Shown one piece after another: positions 21,825 to 34,021 of a stretch of DNA of 64,000 nucleotides (positions are counted from its first letter, which is position 1; each line of letters opens with the position of its first letter). Location: the NCBI RefSeq assembly GCF_905147045.1, contig NC_065898.1:1488001-1552000 (forward strand). The letters run 5' to 3'. Below the pieces are notes generated by a model. The model ran no database searches. It was not told where the DNA came from and was given only the letters and a program-made list of their open reading frames with translations. The translations under genes and the position numbers were made by a program. The stretch is from Nymphalis io (lineage: Eukaryota; Arthropoda; Insecta; Lepidoptera; Nymphalidae).

Positions 21825-23742
21825 AAACTTATGAGAATATTAAGAAGAGAACCTTCCTCAACTCCCTTGGGGACAAACTGTGGGATTACACCCACTTAAA
21901 AGCCAACGATAGCCGTCATAGGTCAGATAGTTATAGAATAATTTTATTACCGCGGTTATATTTTATTACACCGGTTATGGTGCGGTTATGCACCGGTAGA
22001 TACCCTGCGCCAGCTTTCGAAAGTACCCAATATAATCTAACTATAATGCTAGATATGATATATGTAGCCAGCTTAAAACGAGTATCGCGAATGCAATTCT
22101 CGTCCGGATTATCTTTGAAACACGGCTTAAGGCGCAGTTAGATTATATATAATATATTTTATCATCAATTATTATTATTCTTAATTTTTTAATGACACTA
22201 CATATGTTTAAAAAACTTCGCATATAATTTATATTTTTTTAACAACATTTAAAAGATAAAAATGGATACTGTGAGTTATCCTTAGGAGCTACACTGTAAG
22301 TGCATTATTTTCGTGTGACTTTTAACTATTCACGTATCTCACGTCGTGGAAGATGCACATCTTGCTTGCATATATACATTATAATTTATATATATAGGCA
22401 AGTATGTCAATCTGTAATAAGTACCTTTCAAATTTTTTTTCATATAGGTGGTGGTGTAGGTAGTCTTAACTACCTTCTAAAATAAAATAAAAAATAAAAG
22501 AATATTATTAAAATTAAAAGGAATTGAGTTTTATAGATTGATATTAATCATTCGTTACTAGGCAATGGTAAGCGCGGCTCTCGGCTCGTTGGTTACAGGC
22601 GCAAAAGTAGCAACTTTTTTTGTTTGCACGTAATTTAAATCGGTGATATTATTTAATTTTTTTATAATATCGGTGTGGGTACGGCAGTGGCAAATGGGCC
22701 ATCCGATAGAAAGTGGTCTCCATCGCTAATAGAGATTGGCGCTGTGAGATATATTAAAATTTTCTCAACGTCAATTCAAATTCCTCAAAAACAACCAAGG
22801 AAACAATGTTTTTGGAACGAAGTTCTTTTACAGTAGAGTGAAATGGCAGAAATTGTCGCATAACGTAATAGCGTTATGCCTATTTCTTTCTGTTTTATTA
22901 CTGTCACTTTCTATTTTATATGGTTCGTGTAAAAGTGAAATTAGTTAAAAAATAAAAAAGTACTAAAACTGACATGTTTGGATAAAAAAAATTGAGAGTG
23001 GTATTCTCTTACTCGTTATATTTTCACGTGACTTGAATGTTAAAAATTTAGTAGTTTCTGATTTATTCCTTTGTATTCACTATTATTGTAGTGACTAGGT
23101 AATTGGTCACCACCACCAATAGACATTGGCAATATAAAAATTTTAAACGTATTTTTTAACTGTACGTGCAACTGCAATTTGAAAATGTAATCAATTTAAT
23201 TATTATTATTATTACTATATTGACAGATATCAATCAGCGATCGGAATAGGGACTATTTTTGGAATAGATATGCTTTCTTAACTATACATAATATACGAAC
23301 AAGTGTGTATATACAAGATTATTTATGATATTGATTTGGGGCAATTTTGCCCGTTTATTAGTAAACTTAGAATATATGTACACCGCTCGTATTTAATCGC
23401 TCTTGTTCAATTTAAGTTGTGTTTTTTACCGGGTTCGACCCTTGATTAAAAATGGTGTTGAAGTAATGTTATTGTGGTGATGAGCAAATAGAACATAAAA
23501 GGCCAATAAAGTTAAAAGATATGCGTGATCTATCTGACGCAAAAATGCTGAGGGGAAGAGCTTTCAGAGTTACGTGTGCACACGTTGGGCACACGGATCA
23601 AACCAAACACACCTTTAATTTATTTTTATTCAGGTTCCACACTTGCAACTGTCACCTGATACCTAAAAAGGGAAATGTATCTTTCAATAAAAAATAGATG
23701 TATATAAATGAATTATTTATTTAACAATAAATGAATAGACGC

Positions 23743-25021
23743 TTAAAGGCGGGCATTGATCCAGGAGGCGAATGAGGTCACTCTGGCAAAAGCGGCGGGG
23801 AAGCCACGGGTGCAGCCGGCGGCCGAACCGAAGGAGGTGATACCGATCTGTGTAAAATAGATTGCGTTATAAAATAAAGATTCAGGATATAAACTTAAAA
23901 TGGTTATTACTTATGTATTTATCATACATGAGTGAATTGACGACGATGCAAATTGCAAGTAAACCATAAAACACTGACCAGAGTACGACTGCTGCCGCTG
24001 CCGATGGCTAGAGGGCCACCGGAGTCACCGCCGCAGGTGCTCTGACCACCGGTGGTGGCGGTACACAGGGTGGAGGCGATAACGGTACTGGATCCAAAAG
24101 TGTTTGCGCACACGGCGTTGGTGATTACTTGCATGTTTACGTGTCTCTTTGCCTGATTGCTGCTGATACCGACATCTGAAGAATAAAAATTTAGGAATAT
24201 GTAAATATATTTATAGTATAATGTAAAAGATTCTGATTGGTGATAACTGCTGTAACTTACTGTCAGCGGTTCTACCGAATCCAGCAGCTGTGGCCCAGGT
24301 ACCGGCGTAGCTGTTACTGCCAGAGGCGATGGGGATGCGTTGGATGTGGTCTAACAGGATAAAGTTACATAATTAAATACAGAATAATGTCAATTTAAAT
24401 ATGTGGAATAAAAGGTAAGAAAGACTGGCGATTGGTTACACTGGCGGAATAGAGGAAGTAAGAAAGATTCGCTTACTTGTGTAACCGACGTGGCTCATCG
24501 ATATCATGGCAATATCGTTGTGAAGGCGCTGTTCGTTGTAGCTGGCGTGAACTTGAACATTGTTGGTGTTGACTCGAACACCGCCGGCGAAGAGACGGAT
24601 GGAGCCTAGGACGACGGTGAATTGACGAGCTTGTGTTCTACCATGCCTCCAGCAATGAGCAGCGGTCACCGCCCTGGTGTTGGTAAGAAGAGAAGATCCG
24701 CAAACTGACTGTCTGCCGTCAGTCAAAGTGATGACCAGACCTCCCTAAAAGATCAATGTTTATTATAATATGAAACAAAAAACGCGTAATGCGATGCATA
24801 AAAAATCGTCTTATTAAGATTTAACAAACCAAGTGAGGGTGTGCGCCGAGTGAGGATGCCTGTCCTCCTACGATCCTGGAGCCGTCGAAGTCCTGAGCAT
24901 CCTCAGCGAGCTTGATGCGTGCAGCTTCTGGGATACCAATCTCTTCATGGTAGTTGGAGAATATTTTCTCCTCAGCTGCGACAGCCAGGGCCAGGCCAAC
25001 GACGACAAGTAGGAATTTCAT
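23743..25021 (-). CDS. Chymotrypsin-like (brachyurin-type) serine protease 1
   Basis: Secreted S1-family serine protease, probably a larval midgut digestive enzyme. Exons from the ATG: 25021-24830, 24744-24477, 24350-24261, 24175-23979, 23847-23743 (192, 268, 90, 197, 105 nt), all GT-AG and in phase, giving 283 aa. Signal peptide is about residues 1-16 (ending AVAA), propeptide to Arg49, activation at DGSR/IVGG. Triad: His94 (TAAHC), Asp141 (HNDIA), Ser235 (GDSGGP). Ser at chymotrypsin position 189 ([10 protein letters not shown]) points to a chymotrypsin-like pocket. Three disulfide pairs are expected: Cys79-95, 206-221, 231-261. The mature part has one Lys and about 15 Arg. AATAAA (minus strand) lies at 23716-23721, 22 nt past the stop. 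The protein matches gene 2. Confidence 0.96.
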
Positions 25022-25056
25022 GTTGAAGTAATGAATTGGTGAGCGAAGAGACAAAG

Positions 25057-25081
25057 TTTAAATACTACACAATATCTTATC
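25057..25081 (-). promoter_or_regulatory. Core promoter of protease 1: GATA site plus TATA box
   Basis: On the - strand GATAAGATA (25081-25073) lies 8 nt before TATTTAAA (25064-25057), 35 nt upstream of the ATG, implying a very short 5' leader. The same pair precedes every intact copy. GATA factors are known regulators of insect gut enzymes; their use here is inferred. Confidence 0.7.
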
Positions 25082-26639
25082 TTTTCCTAAACTTTTTTTT
25101 ATCATACTTTTAATTAGGTATCGATCAAACTAGTTATCTTAAGTATATATTTAGAGACGCTTATCACAATTACACGTGAATACGGTGCGACTGTTAAGTC
25201 TCATATTAGTGGTTATGTTTCAGATACTTAACGACTCCGTTTCCGAACTACAGTTGTAGAACTAGAATTTAAGGTGTTTAATCGAACGTTTGAAAAGAAG
25301 GTGGAGGTGCCAAGACGTTTGGTTTTAGGACAAAAATAAAAAACGATTTGCCAATAACGACGATATTGCCTAGTGTAAGCCAGAAGTAGAGCTAGTTGGG
25401 AGTGAGTGGAGCTAGTCTGAAACCCAGAATTATTCGAGACCCCCAAAAGTTGATCGTTGCGTTTCAATGCGGAGTGTGACGAACCTTTATGATATCGTGG
25501 ATTCCTAAATGAGCAGTTGATATAAGCGATGATATATCAGTAAGACATCAGTACGCTCGTAGAGTGGTATGCTTACTATATTTTTTACGATTATTTACAA
25601 TTTTGTCAAAACAACCATCGCGTGAAAACTGGTTTTAAATAGATTGTAAAATTGAGTGGAATTATAACGTTCACGGCTTCGCTTTTATTAACCAAATTGT
25701 AGAAAATTTGTTTGCTCGTTTAGGGCTTTGATGTTCTTTCTTAATTTCTTAACACCTTAAACAATTAAAAATTTAAATTAAATGTGTCAATTAAACTTTA
25801 AAAATACTTGCTTGATCTTGTTTTATAGGTACCGCTTGTGTTCATTTTATTTTATGTTCATACAAACGTATGCACAATTGTTATATATTATATAAATTAT
25901 TTTATGTCATTAGCGATTGGTAAAATCATAACGTTAAAAATATAAAACATATATTATTAACCCATTCAATGCCCAAAAACGCCCATAGGCGTCTCTATTT
26001 CAAGCCTTGTTATGTAAGCCATTATAACAATTTAAAAAAAATGGGGATTTTAGTAAATGTGCAATTAGACCATATCTCATCTATAGCCAAAGGGTCTGTA
26101 AATATCTAAAATAAAAATGTAATTACACTGCCTAATTCACAGTAGTACACTTGCATCAACCATATTACACATTTTAAAAACTGATAAATTACGAATGTGT
26201 CACTATATATTTATTTGTATTAGATATGCTCTTTGTTCTCTTCTACTACGGTTTAGTAAATACGACTAATAAACAACCAATAAAAAAGCTGATTAATTCA
26301 GTGAGTGGACAATCTTTCATCTCATCTTTTCTTCCCGCTGTGATAAATACCATGTAGATATGATTTTCGAGGTATTTTTGCTAAAACTCGTGCGTCGTGA
26401 GGGTTTTTTAAATACTTTTTGGATCTAGATCAGATAAAACCTCAACTGTTTTTACGCTGCCACGGCTTAATGCCATAAATTCCTGCTCTTTGGCAGTCTT
26501 TATTTTATGGTCCGATTGCTAGTCGTTTGGCGCCTACTTAAAATTCGTTGCTTAGATTGGTGTAAAATTTTCGCTTTTCAGTTCTTTTTTTGTTGTTTTA
26601 ATTTTTAATTAAAAAGAGTTAATATAGTTTTTATTTGAT

Positions 26640-27085
26640 AATAATAATTATTTATTTATTTAAGTAACAGAAGACTTACAAACATGGTTTTAACTAAGCA
26701 AAAAAATAAACAATTATTATTGTCTGTATCAATTTAAAATACAATCTTTTTTTAAGTCAAAGCGCAAAGCAAAGAATTAAATTTAATTTTACTTTTTTAA
26801 ATATAAAACATAACTACTTATTGCTTTGTCATTAAAATTTTCTTCGAATCGCACACGTTATAATACATTTTTTGACATTCCATATGTAAACACCAAATAT
26901 TGACGAAATGTTTTCGTGTCGCACAGCATTTACTTGCAATAAAAATATTTGGACTTCGTTTTCAATGATTACGTAATTACCACAATAGTGTACTTTGGTG
27001 TCCAAATGTTTAAAAAAACGATTATTAATTAAGCAAAGTATCAAGTAATTGGTGAAAAAAGTTTTCAATACCGGCGAAGCTGTTG
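26640..27085. other. AT-rich spacer of unit 1
   Basis: Sequence shared with 37560-37880 of unit 2 up to about 26957, then unique. Open frames here (for example 26832-27164 on the - strand) are AT-rich, lack recognisable similarity, and recur only because of the duplication. I do not support a gene. Confidence 0.5.
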
Positions 27086-28114
27086 TTGGATCTCTGTAAA
27101 TAGAATTAAAGTTGATATAATTAGTTAAGTGGAATTTCACAACAGTTATTTTATGGCAACTCACGTGGAATATGTAAACCTAAGGTTTATTCGTCATTAT
27201 GCCTCATACTATTGAAATGGAGTAAAGGTACTAATGTGGTATAATTTACGCTGAGATGATTACGCATAAACACTTATGAGAATATTAAGCAGAGAACCTT
27301 CCAAAGGTAATCAACGCCCTTGGGGGTAAACGGGGTTACACCCTCTTAAAATCCATTCATAGATCGGATAGTTATGGAATAATTTTGTTATTAAACAGCC
27401 AACATTGTGTGGTGCACCGGCAGATACCCTGCGCTTCGGCAGAACACTCCTCGGGGTAGGGATCTGTCAAAAGTACCCAATATAAACTAACTATTATGCT
27501 AGATAGTATCGCCAGTTGAGAACGAGTATCGCGAATGCAATTCTCGTCCGGATTATTTTTGAAACACGGCTTAAGGCGCAGTTAGATTACATGTAATATA
27601 TCTTATCATCAATTATTATTATTAAGACATATTATGCTTATAGTCCAGTTATTATGTACTTTTCAAAATGCACGTGACCCGAGAATGCCGATTGTAGATA
27701 TCGTGTATGAAATCTAAGACATTTGCATATGCTCCACAAGTTTTTTAATACAAATCATTTACGAGAAAGGAAAAATTAAAATGAACCTCTTAATTTTTAA
27801 TGACACTGCATTTGTTTAAAAAACTTCGCATATAATTTATATTTTTTTTAACAAAATTTAAAAGATAAAAATTGATACTGTGAGTTATCCTTAGGAGCTA
27901 CACTTACTTTATTTTTTTTATTTTATTTATTTATTAGGGAAACATACAGCATATCGTACATTACAACTTAATATAATAATCATATTTTAACACTTATGCC
28001 AGTTAAGTTTCCACTACTGTTTTAACAGGGAAGTGGACTAATTTTGATGTTACATAAAATATAACTGTTTATGACAAAGTAAAATTTTAACGTAAATATG
28101 GTTATGGTTAATTA

Positions 28115-31100
28115 CTAATAAGTATTTTTCACAAGATTATAAAATTTACTTAAACTATTTTTAAAAAGATCAATGTGGTTGTATTTTCTATTATGACTAT
28201 TACAAGATCTTAGAATAAAAGAATTTTTGAAATAATTAGTTTTATAAATGGGTATTGAAAAAGTATCCTGAGAGCGAGCGTTAAAACGAGGACACTTAAA
28301 TAAAATGTCACTGAGCAGATATGGAGAATCAATTAAATTATTAAATATTTTGTAAAGAAACATTTGGTCTCTTAGTGCTCTACGTTCTTCAAGTAGCATA
28401 AAAACAGAGTCAGGAAAAGTAAATTTGTATCGCAACCTCCTGATAAATTTGTTTTGTATATTTTCAATTAAGTTGACATATTTTGCATATTGTGGATTCC
28501 AAACAGTTGACGCATACTCTAAATGTGATCTAACGAAAGCATTGTACAAAATTACAAAGGTATGAATATTTTTAAAATCTGCCCCTTGCCGAAAGATAAA
28601 TCCAAGCATTTTATACGACTTCATCACTATTTCCTCAATATGCTTATCGAATATAAGTTTGTTGTCTAGTTGTACCCCAAGGTCTCTCACCTCGGTTACC
28701 CTTTTTAATTTAGTATTAAATATGGAATAGTCAAAAATTATTTGTTCTTTTTTTTTCGAAAATGTAATTACACAGCACTTGTCAACATTAAGCTGCAAAT
28801 TATTAGCAATGCAATATTGTCCTAATTTATTTAAATCCTCTTGTAAATGAAAACAGTCTTGATTATTTTTTATTATCTTAAAAATTTTAGTGTCATCAGC
28901 GTATAATAAAACTTGAGAATTTTTGAAAAAATTAGTTACGTCATTAATAAAAATGTTAAAAAGTAAAGGGCCAAGGTGAGAACCTTGTGGTACACCCGAT
29001 GTTACAGGAATAAAACTAGACGTATATCCTTTAATAGCAACGGCTTGAGATCTTTCGCGGAGATAAGATGTAAGCCAACGTAGAAGGTCACCATGTATAC
29101 CACTGGTGGTAGGGCTTTGTGCAAGCTCGTCTGGGTAGGTACCACCCACTCATCAGATATTCTACCGCAAAACAGCAATACTTGATATTGTTGTGTTCCG
29201 GTTTGAAGGGTGAGTGAGCCAGTGTAATTACAGGCACAAGGGACATAAAATCTTAGTTCCCAAGGTTGGTGGCGCATTGGATATGTAAGCGATGGTTGAC
29301 ATTTCTTACAATGCCAATGTCTAAGAGCGTTGGTGACCACTTACCATCAGGTGGCCCATATGCTCGTCCGCCTTCCTATTCTATTCTATAAAAAAATACC
29401 GATGTTGTTAAGTTTTTGTAATAACAAATTGTGCGATATCTTATCAAATGCTTTCGAGTAATCAGTGTATACGACATCTACCTGGAAACCAACTTCCATA
29501 GCACTCAATACTGTATGCAAGAACTCACACAGATTGGACTCAGTGGATCGCTTATTAATAAAACCATGTTGGTTACAGGTAAGTAGAGGCCTTAATAACG
29601 GAAATATCGTATCATAGACAATCCTTTCAAAAAGTTTTGGAATAACTGACAATTTAGAAATACCGCGATAGTTTTTTATATCGTTTTTATTTCCAGACTT
29701 ATAAATCGGCGTAATTAAAGATTTTTTCCAAATAGTTGGTAATAATCCGTTGTCCAATGATTTTTTGAAAAGCATTGTTAAAGGCACACATAACACTTTA
29801 CTGCAGTTTTTTAAGAAAATGGGATGTATTCCATCTGGACCATAACCCTTGGATGTATCTATGTTCGATAAATATCGTTCTACTTTTTTGTCAACGATCT
29901 CGATAGAGCTGATGATAGTCTGATTTGCGCTAGTAGAATAGTGATCCATTGTTTGATTTCCACTATTATCCTCAAAAACTGAATGAAAATAAGAATTAAA
30001 CATATTTGCTATATCGTGTCCATTGTATCCAACTCGAGAGTTAAAATACATTACATTAGGTACAGATGTATGACCTTTTTTAGTCTTTATATAGGACCAA
30101 AACTGTTTTGAGCTAAAACGAATATTATTCTCTGCTCGTTCCAGAAACTCATTATAATACGTTCCTTCTAAGTTTTTTGATTGTAGTCGTAATTCAGAGA
30201 ACTTGTTATAATCGTTTTGTTGGCCATAAATTTTCCATTTTTTGTGGAATTTTAATTTTTTATTAATTAATTTTATCAAGGGTCGCGTAAACCAGCGTGG
30301 ATATTTATTGATCTCATTTATACACTTAGACGGGACAAATGTCTCTATAATGTGATTTACGATAAGATAGAACGTATCAACTGCCTGACTAATATCTTTG
30401 TTTTTAAATTCGTGTTGCCAGTTAACTTTAGCTAATTCAAAATTAATTTTATCATAATCAGCGCTGTGAAAGCGACGTACAACACGAATAGCTGGATTTA
30501 AATTTCGCTCAATATTATTCATATCAACTTTAATACAAAGGGAAGGATGATGTTCATCTTCAGGTTCTGATAAAGGGTCCACACGAGATATGTTACAATT
30601 CAGATTGGAAAGTACTAAGTCTAAGAGCCTGTTATTTAAGTTAAGAATATAATTTCATTGTTGTAATCCAGTAAAATTCATAAAAACAAATATTTGATGT
30701 ACAAGGAGACATTCCGAGGGATTTAAAATATAAATTGAATTATTATTATTTAATGACCAAACAGCATCTCGTATATTAAAATCACCTGTAATAATTATAT
30801 CATCTTGTGAATTTTCTATAATCAAATCAGATATAAATTCAAAAAAATTAAGCTGTGAATCCGTTTGAGAATTATTCTGTGGAAAGTAACAACAAAAAAG
30901 ATGTAGAGTTTTCCTAATAATACCGCGTTTAGTTATAATTTTTATATAAGTGACTTCAGCACTAGGAAAATTAGGCAACTGAACATTTCTCACATCAACA
31001 TCAATTTCGCGACGGACCGCTATCAGAGTACCACCTCCCTTTGTCATTTCTAACTGCTCGTAATCACGGTCGTTACGATAAACATTATATCGAGCATCAA

Positions 31101-31245
31101 ATAATTCACTGTCAAAGATTCCAGGTAAAAGCCAAGTTTCTGTTAGGCAAATAATGTCATAATCGCAATTAAGCACGTTTTTATAAAATTGATAAGTTTT
31201 AGTCCGTAAACCTCGGACGTTTTGATAAAAAATATTTAAGAACAT
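28115..31245 (-). pseudogene. LINE ORF2: APE endonuclease plus reverse transcriptase, disrupted
   Basis: One frame from 31245 encodes an AP-endonuclease-like domain (YQNVRGLRTK, LTETWL, GGGTLIAV, ITGDFNIRD), is cut by a single in-frame TGA at 30655-30657, and resumes in the same frame. It then gives the reverse transcriptase (GYGPDGIHP, PIYKSGNK, NYRGIS, QHGFINKRST, YTDYSKAFDK). A family A insertion (29102-29400, 299 bp) interrupts it, and it continues with SGVPQGSHLGP, the catalytic YADD and the C-terminal domain to 28115. Without the insertion the frame would span about 943 codons, normal for this group. The element is dead because of two lesions but otherwise little decayed, so it is a fairly young insertion. 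Confidence 0.9.
29102..29400 (+). mobile_element. Family A short repeat inserted in LINE ORF2, with target duplication
   Basis: 299 bp including one copy of the target duplication atacc (29097-29101 and 29396-29400). Removing it restores continuity of the surrounding LINE reading frame. The element begins actggtggtagggctttgtg, contains ccacttaccatcaggtgg (29337-29354), and ends in ctattctataaaaaaa. This copy defines the ends of family A used throughout. Confidence 0.9.
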
Positions 31246-31531
31246 GTTGAATACTTAAAACACAAATAATAATTGTATATATTACATATCTGTAATAAAA
31301 ATTCCTTCATAGTGTCTATTTCTAATAAGTCATAAATAAATGATTCCCGCAATGAACGCTGCTCAGATAAAACGAATAAAATCATAAAAGAACATACAAC
31401 ACTAACAATAAAATAATAACTAAAAAAGTCATGAAAATGGACATTAACTAAAAAAGTAAAGTTATGAAAAAATACTAACAAAATAAAATTAGACACTTGA
31501 AACTTATGTTTTAAATAAAACAATTTCGCAC

Positions 31532-32542
31532 TTATACGATTTTTTTTAAACAATCTTCAGAAGTGATGTGCAGGACAGGCGAGCTTTCTGTGCGTCTAAC
31601 CATAATCGTGCAGTTACGTACCCAACAAAACAAATAACCCTTTTCCTTTGACTTACGCTTTGCCTCATTGAATAAACTTTTATTGCGAGTAGAAAGGTGA
31701 TCATTAACGTAAATTTGATTTTGCATTCCTGAAAATCCTATATCGCAAGCTCTTATAGTTTTTAATTTTCGAAGCAATGACAAAAAATCGTCTTTTTTGT
31801 AACGAGCTTGCATTTTTAAAATAATTGGTTTAGGCCTGATGTCATTGGAATCATTCTTAGTCGCTACTCTTGTGATAAAGTCTATGTCAGTAACCGGGTT
31901 CAAAGGGAAATTGCACTTATCAGCGAGCACTTTTATTAACTGTATAAGGTTTTCGCCTTTCTTTTGGGGAACTCCACTAATTTGGATATTTGAACGTCGA
32001 ACCCATTGTTCATTCTTGTAATCGCTATCTTTTAAATCTTTCATAAAATTCTTTAGCTCATTTAACTCCAATTCGATGTTATGTATTTTTGTAACTTCCT
32101 TGTCAAAATTATTAACTTGATCCACGACCATATCAATTGACGATTCAACGAGCTTAATTTTTTTTGTCCATTCGTTTACAGTTTCGGTAACTTTTTTAAA
32201 CTCATTGGTTATAAAACTTTTAAATGATTCAATAGATGAATTTAAATGAGTGAAACGTTCATCAAAGTGGTCTATTATAGATTTAGTATTCAAGGTCGAA
32301 TAGGGCTGTGCAAGATCTAAATTGGTTTCGTTGGCGACATTAGGTGTAATGGGACTTATATTATTATTATTTTTGGTCTGTTTACAACTTGGACATTTCC
32401 ATTTAGCTTTATTCATTGGTAGAATCTTTTTAAAATCTGCAAGCGAAATTCCCACGCAGCCATGATGATATATATTTAAGCAAGCAGTACATTTAATAGA
32501 TTCTTCAACTTTCAATAAGCATAAGCAATGTTTACACTCCAT
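31532..32542 (-). CDS. LINE ORF1: PHD-like zinc finger and RNA-binding protein
   Basis: 336-aa intact frame. Residues about 3-55 form a Cys/His cluster (CKHC, CTAC, YHHGC, WKCPSC) of PHD-finger type. Residues about 85-170 are hydrophilic and helical, probably coiled coil. From about 185 the block RRSNIQISGVPQKKGENLIQ resembles the RNA-binding domain of LINE ORF1 proteins. The expected role is binding element RNA in the ribonucleoprotein. No stop interrupts it, so this ORF1 could still be translated. Confidence 0.88.
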   Translation of the reverse strand: MECKHCLCLLKVEESIKCTACLNIYHHGCVGISLADFKKILPMNKAKWKCPSCKQTKNNNNISPITPNVANETNLDLAQPYSTLNTKSIIDHFDERFTHLNSSIESFKSFITNEFKKVTETVNEWTKKIKLVESSIDMVVDQVNNFDKEVTKIHNIELELNELKNFMKDLKDSDYKNEQWVRRSNIQISGVPQKKGENLIQLIKVLADKCNFPLNPVTDIDFITRVATKNDSNDIRPKPIILKMQARYKKDDFLSLLRKLKTIRACDIGFSGMQNQIYVNDHLSTRNKSLFNEAKRKSKEKGYLFCWVRNCTIMVRRTESSPVLHITSEDCLKKIV

Positions 32543-34021
32543 TCTATTCGCTTTTAAATAAATGTAGGTAAGCTTTAATGAGTTAGCACAGCGTATTCAA
32601 TTTACCTTGCTCTTCGATAATAGCTCGCGCCCAAAAACTCGTAAGCGCCGCGTATATCGCGTACTTACGCGTTCTCTTCAAATAGTATGCACTTCAATGT
32701 AATTACTGTGATTGTTTTAGTATTTTAAATATTTTTATTATACTGTGTCTTTGTATATTATTAAAAACAAGCACAAATATACTTTAATACTTATTAAACA
32801 ACATGAAATAAAAAGTCACTTCCAATAACACTTTTATAAGGAATTAGGGATTATTTTGTATAGCACAAACGATATAGCACCGTACGTCAACTGTCCACAC
32901 ATTATTTATATTACATGCATTATTTTCGTGTGACTTTTAACTATTCACGTATCTCACGTCGTGGAAGATGCACATCTTGCTTGCATATATACATTATAAT
33001 TTATATATATAGGCATATTATAATAGCATATATTAAAATTTTCTCAACGTCAATTCAAATTCCTCAAAAACAACCAAGGAAACAATGTTTTTGGAACGAA
33101 GTTCTTTTACAGTAGAGTGAAATGGCAGAAATTGTCGCATAACGTAATAGCGTTATGCCTATTTCTTTCTGTTTTATTACTGTCACTTTCTATTTTATAT
33201 GGTTCGTGTAAAAGTGAAATTAGTTAAAAAATAAAAAAGTACTAAAACTGACATGTTTGGATAAAAAAAATTAAGAGTGGTATTCTCTTACTCGTTATAT
33301 TTTCACGTGACTTGAATGTTAAAAATTTAGTAGTTTCTGATTTATTCCTTTGTATTCACTATTATTGTAGTGACTAGGTAATTGGTCACCACCACCAATA
33401 GACATTGGCAATATAAAAATTTTAAACGTATTTTTTAACTGTACGTGCAACTGCAATTTGAAAATGTAATCAATTTAATTATTATTATTATTACTATATT
33501 GACAGATATCAATCAGCGATCGGAATAGGGACTATTTTTGGAATAGATATGCTTTCTTAACTATACATAATATACGAACAAGTGTGTATATACAAGATTA
33601 TTTATGATATTGATTTGGGGCAATTTTGCCCGTTTATTAGTAAACTTAGAATATATGTACACCGCTCGTATTTAATCGCTCTTGTTCAATTTAAGTTGTG
33701 TTTTTTACCGGGTTCGACCCTTGATTAAAAATGGTGTTGAAGTAATGTTATTGTGGTGATGAGCAAATAGAACATAAAAGGCCAATAAAGTTAAAAGATA
33801 TGCGTGATCTATCTGACGCAAAAATGCTGAGGGGAAGAGCTTTCAGAGTTACGTGTGCACACGTTGGGCACACGGATCAAACCAAACACACCTTTAATTT
33901 ATTTTTATTCAGGTTCCACACTTGCAACTGTCACCTGATACCTAAAAAGGGAAATGTATCTTTCAATAAAAAATAGATGTATATAAATGAATTATTTATT
34001 TAACAATAAATGAATAGACGC

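Larger units (their letters stand above)
21540..27085. repeat. Duplicated unit 1 (carries protease gene 1)
   Basis: Paralogous to 27087-37880 once the LINE at 27905-32915 is removed. The gene-bearing part (from about 22750 to 26120 here, 33030 to 36405 there, offset 10,279-10,280) differs at only a handful of positions. The left flank 21540-22290 versus 27087-27904 is visibly more diverged. Unit 1 has an extra ~350 bp at about 22398-22750 and lacks about 630 bp found at 36407-37037 in unit 2. Confidence 0.88.
27905..32915 (-). mobile_element. Nearly full-length non-LTR retrotransposon (CR1/Jockey-superfamily type)
   Basis: About 5.0 kb on the - strand: 5' UTR (32915-32543), ORF1 (32542-31532), spacer, ORF2 (31245-28115, with endonuclease and reverse transcriptase), 3' UTR and an A/T-rich tail of aataaat-like repeats near 27905-27950. 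The empty site is visible in unit 1 near 22283-22300, where the flanks gagctacact and tgcattattttcg are only a few bases apart. No clear target duplication is seen. A PHD-like finger in ORF1 together with an APE-type endonuclease suggests the CR1-related branch; clade is uncertain. Confidence 0.9.

Noticed and set aside
21635..22141. 168-codon open frame on + strand
   Set aside because: It runs through a SINE-tail insertion and AT-rich spacer; the paralogous segment at 27180-27600 has no equivalent open frame.
22300..22485. Short frame repeated at 32915-33115
   Set aside because: Identical only because of the segmental duplication; no motif, and it ends differently in each copy.
26832..27164. 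110-codon open frame on - strand
   Set aside because: AT-rich composition, no recognisable motif, and not maintained in the duplicate at 37756-37947.
29002..29340. Frame across the LINE/repeat junction, similar to frames at 2003, 10056 and 49530
   Set aside because: The shared peptide (HQPWEL-type) is the translation of family A repeats, not a conserved gene.
31236..31553. 105-codon frame between LINE ORF1 and ORF2
   Set aside because: Hydrophobic AT-rich spacer translation overlapping both ORFs in another frame; no known LINE protein fits here.
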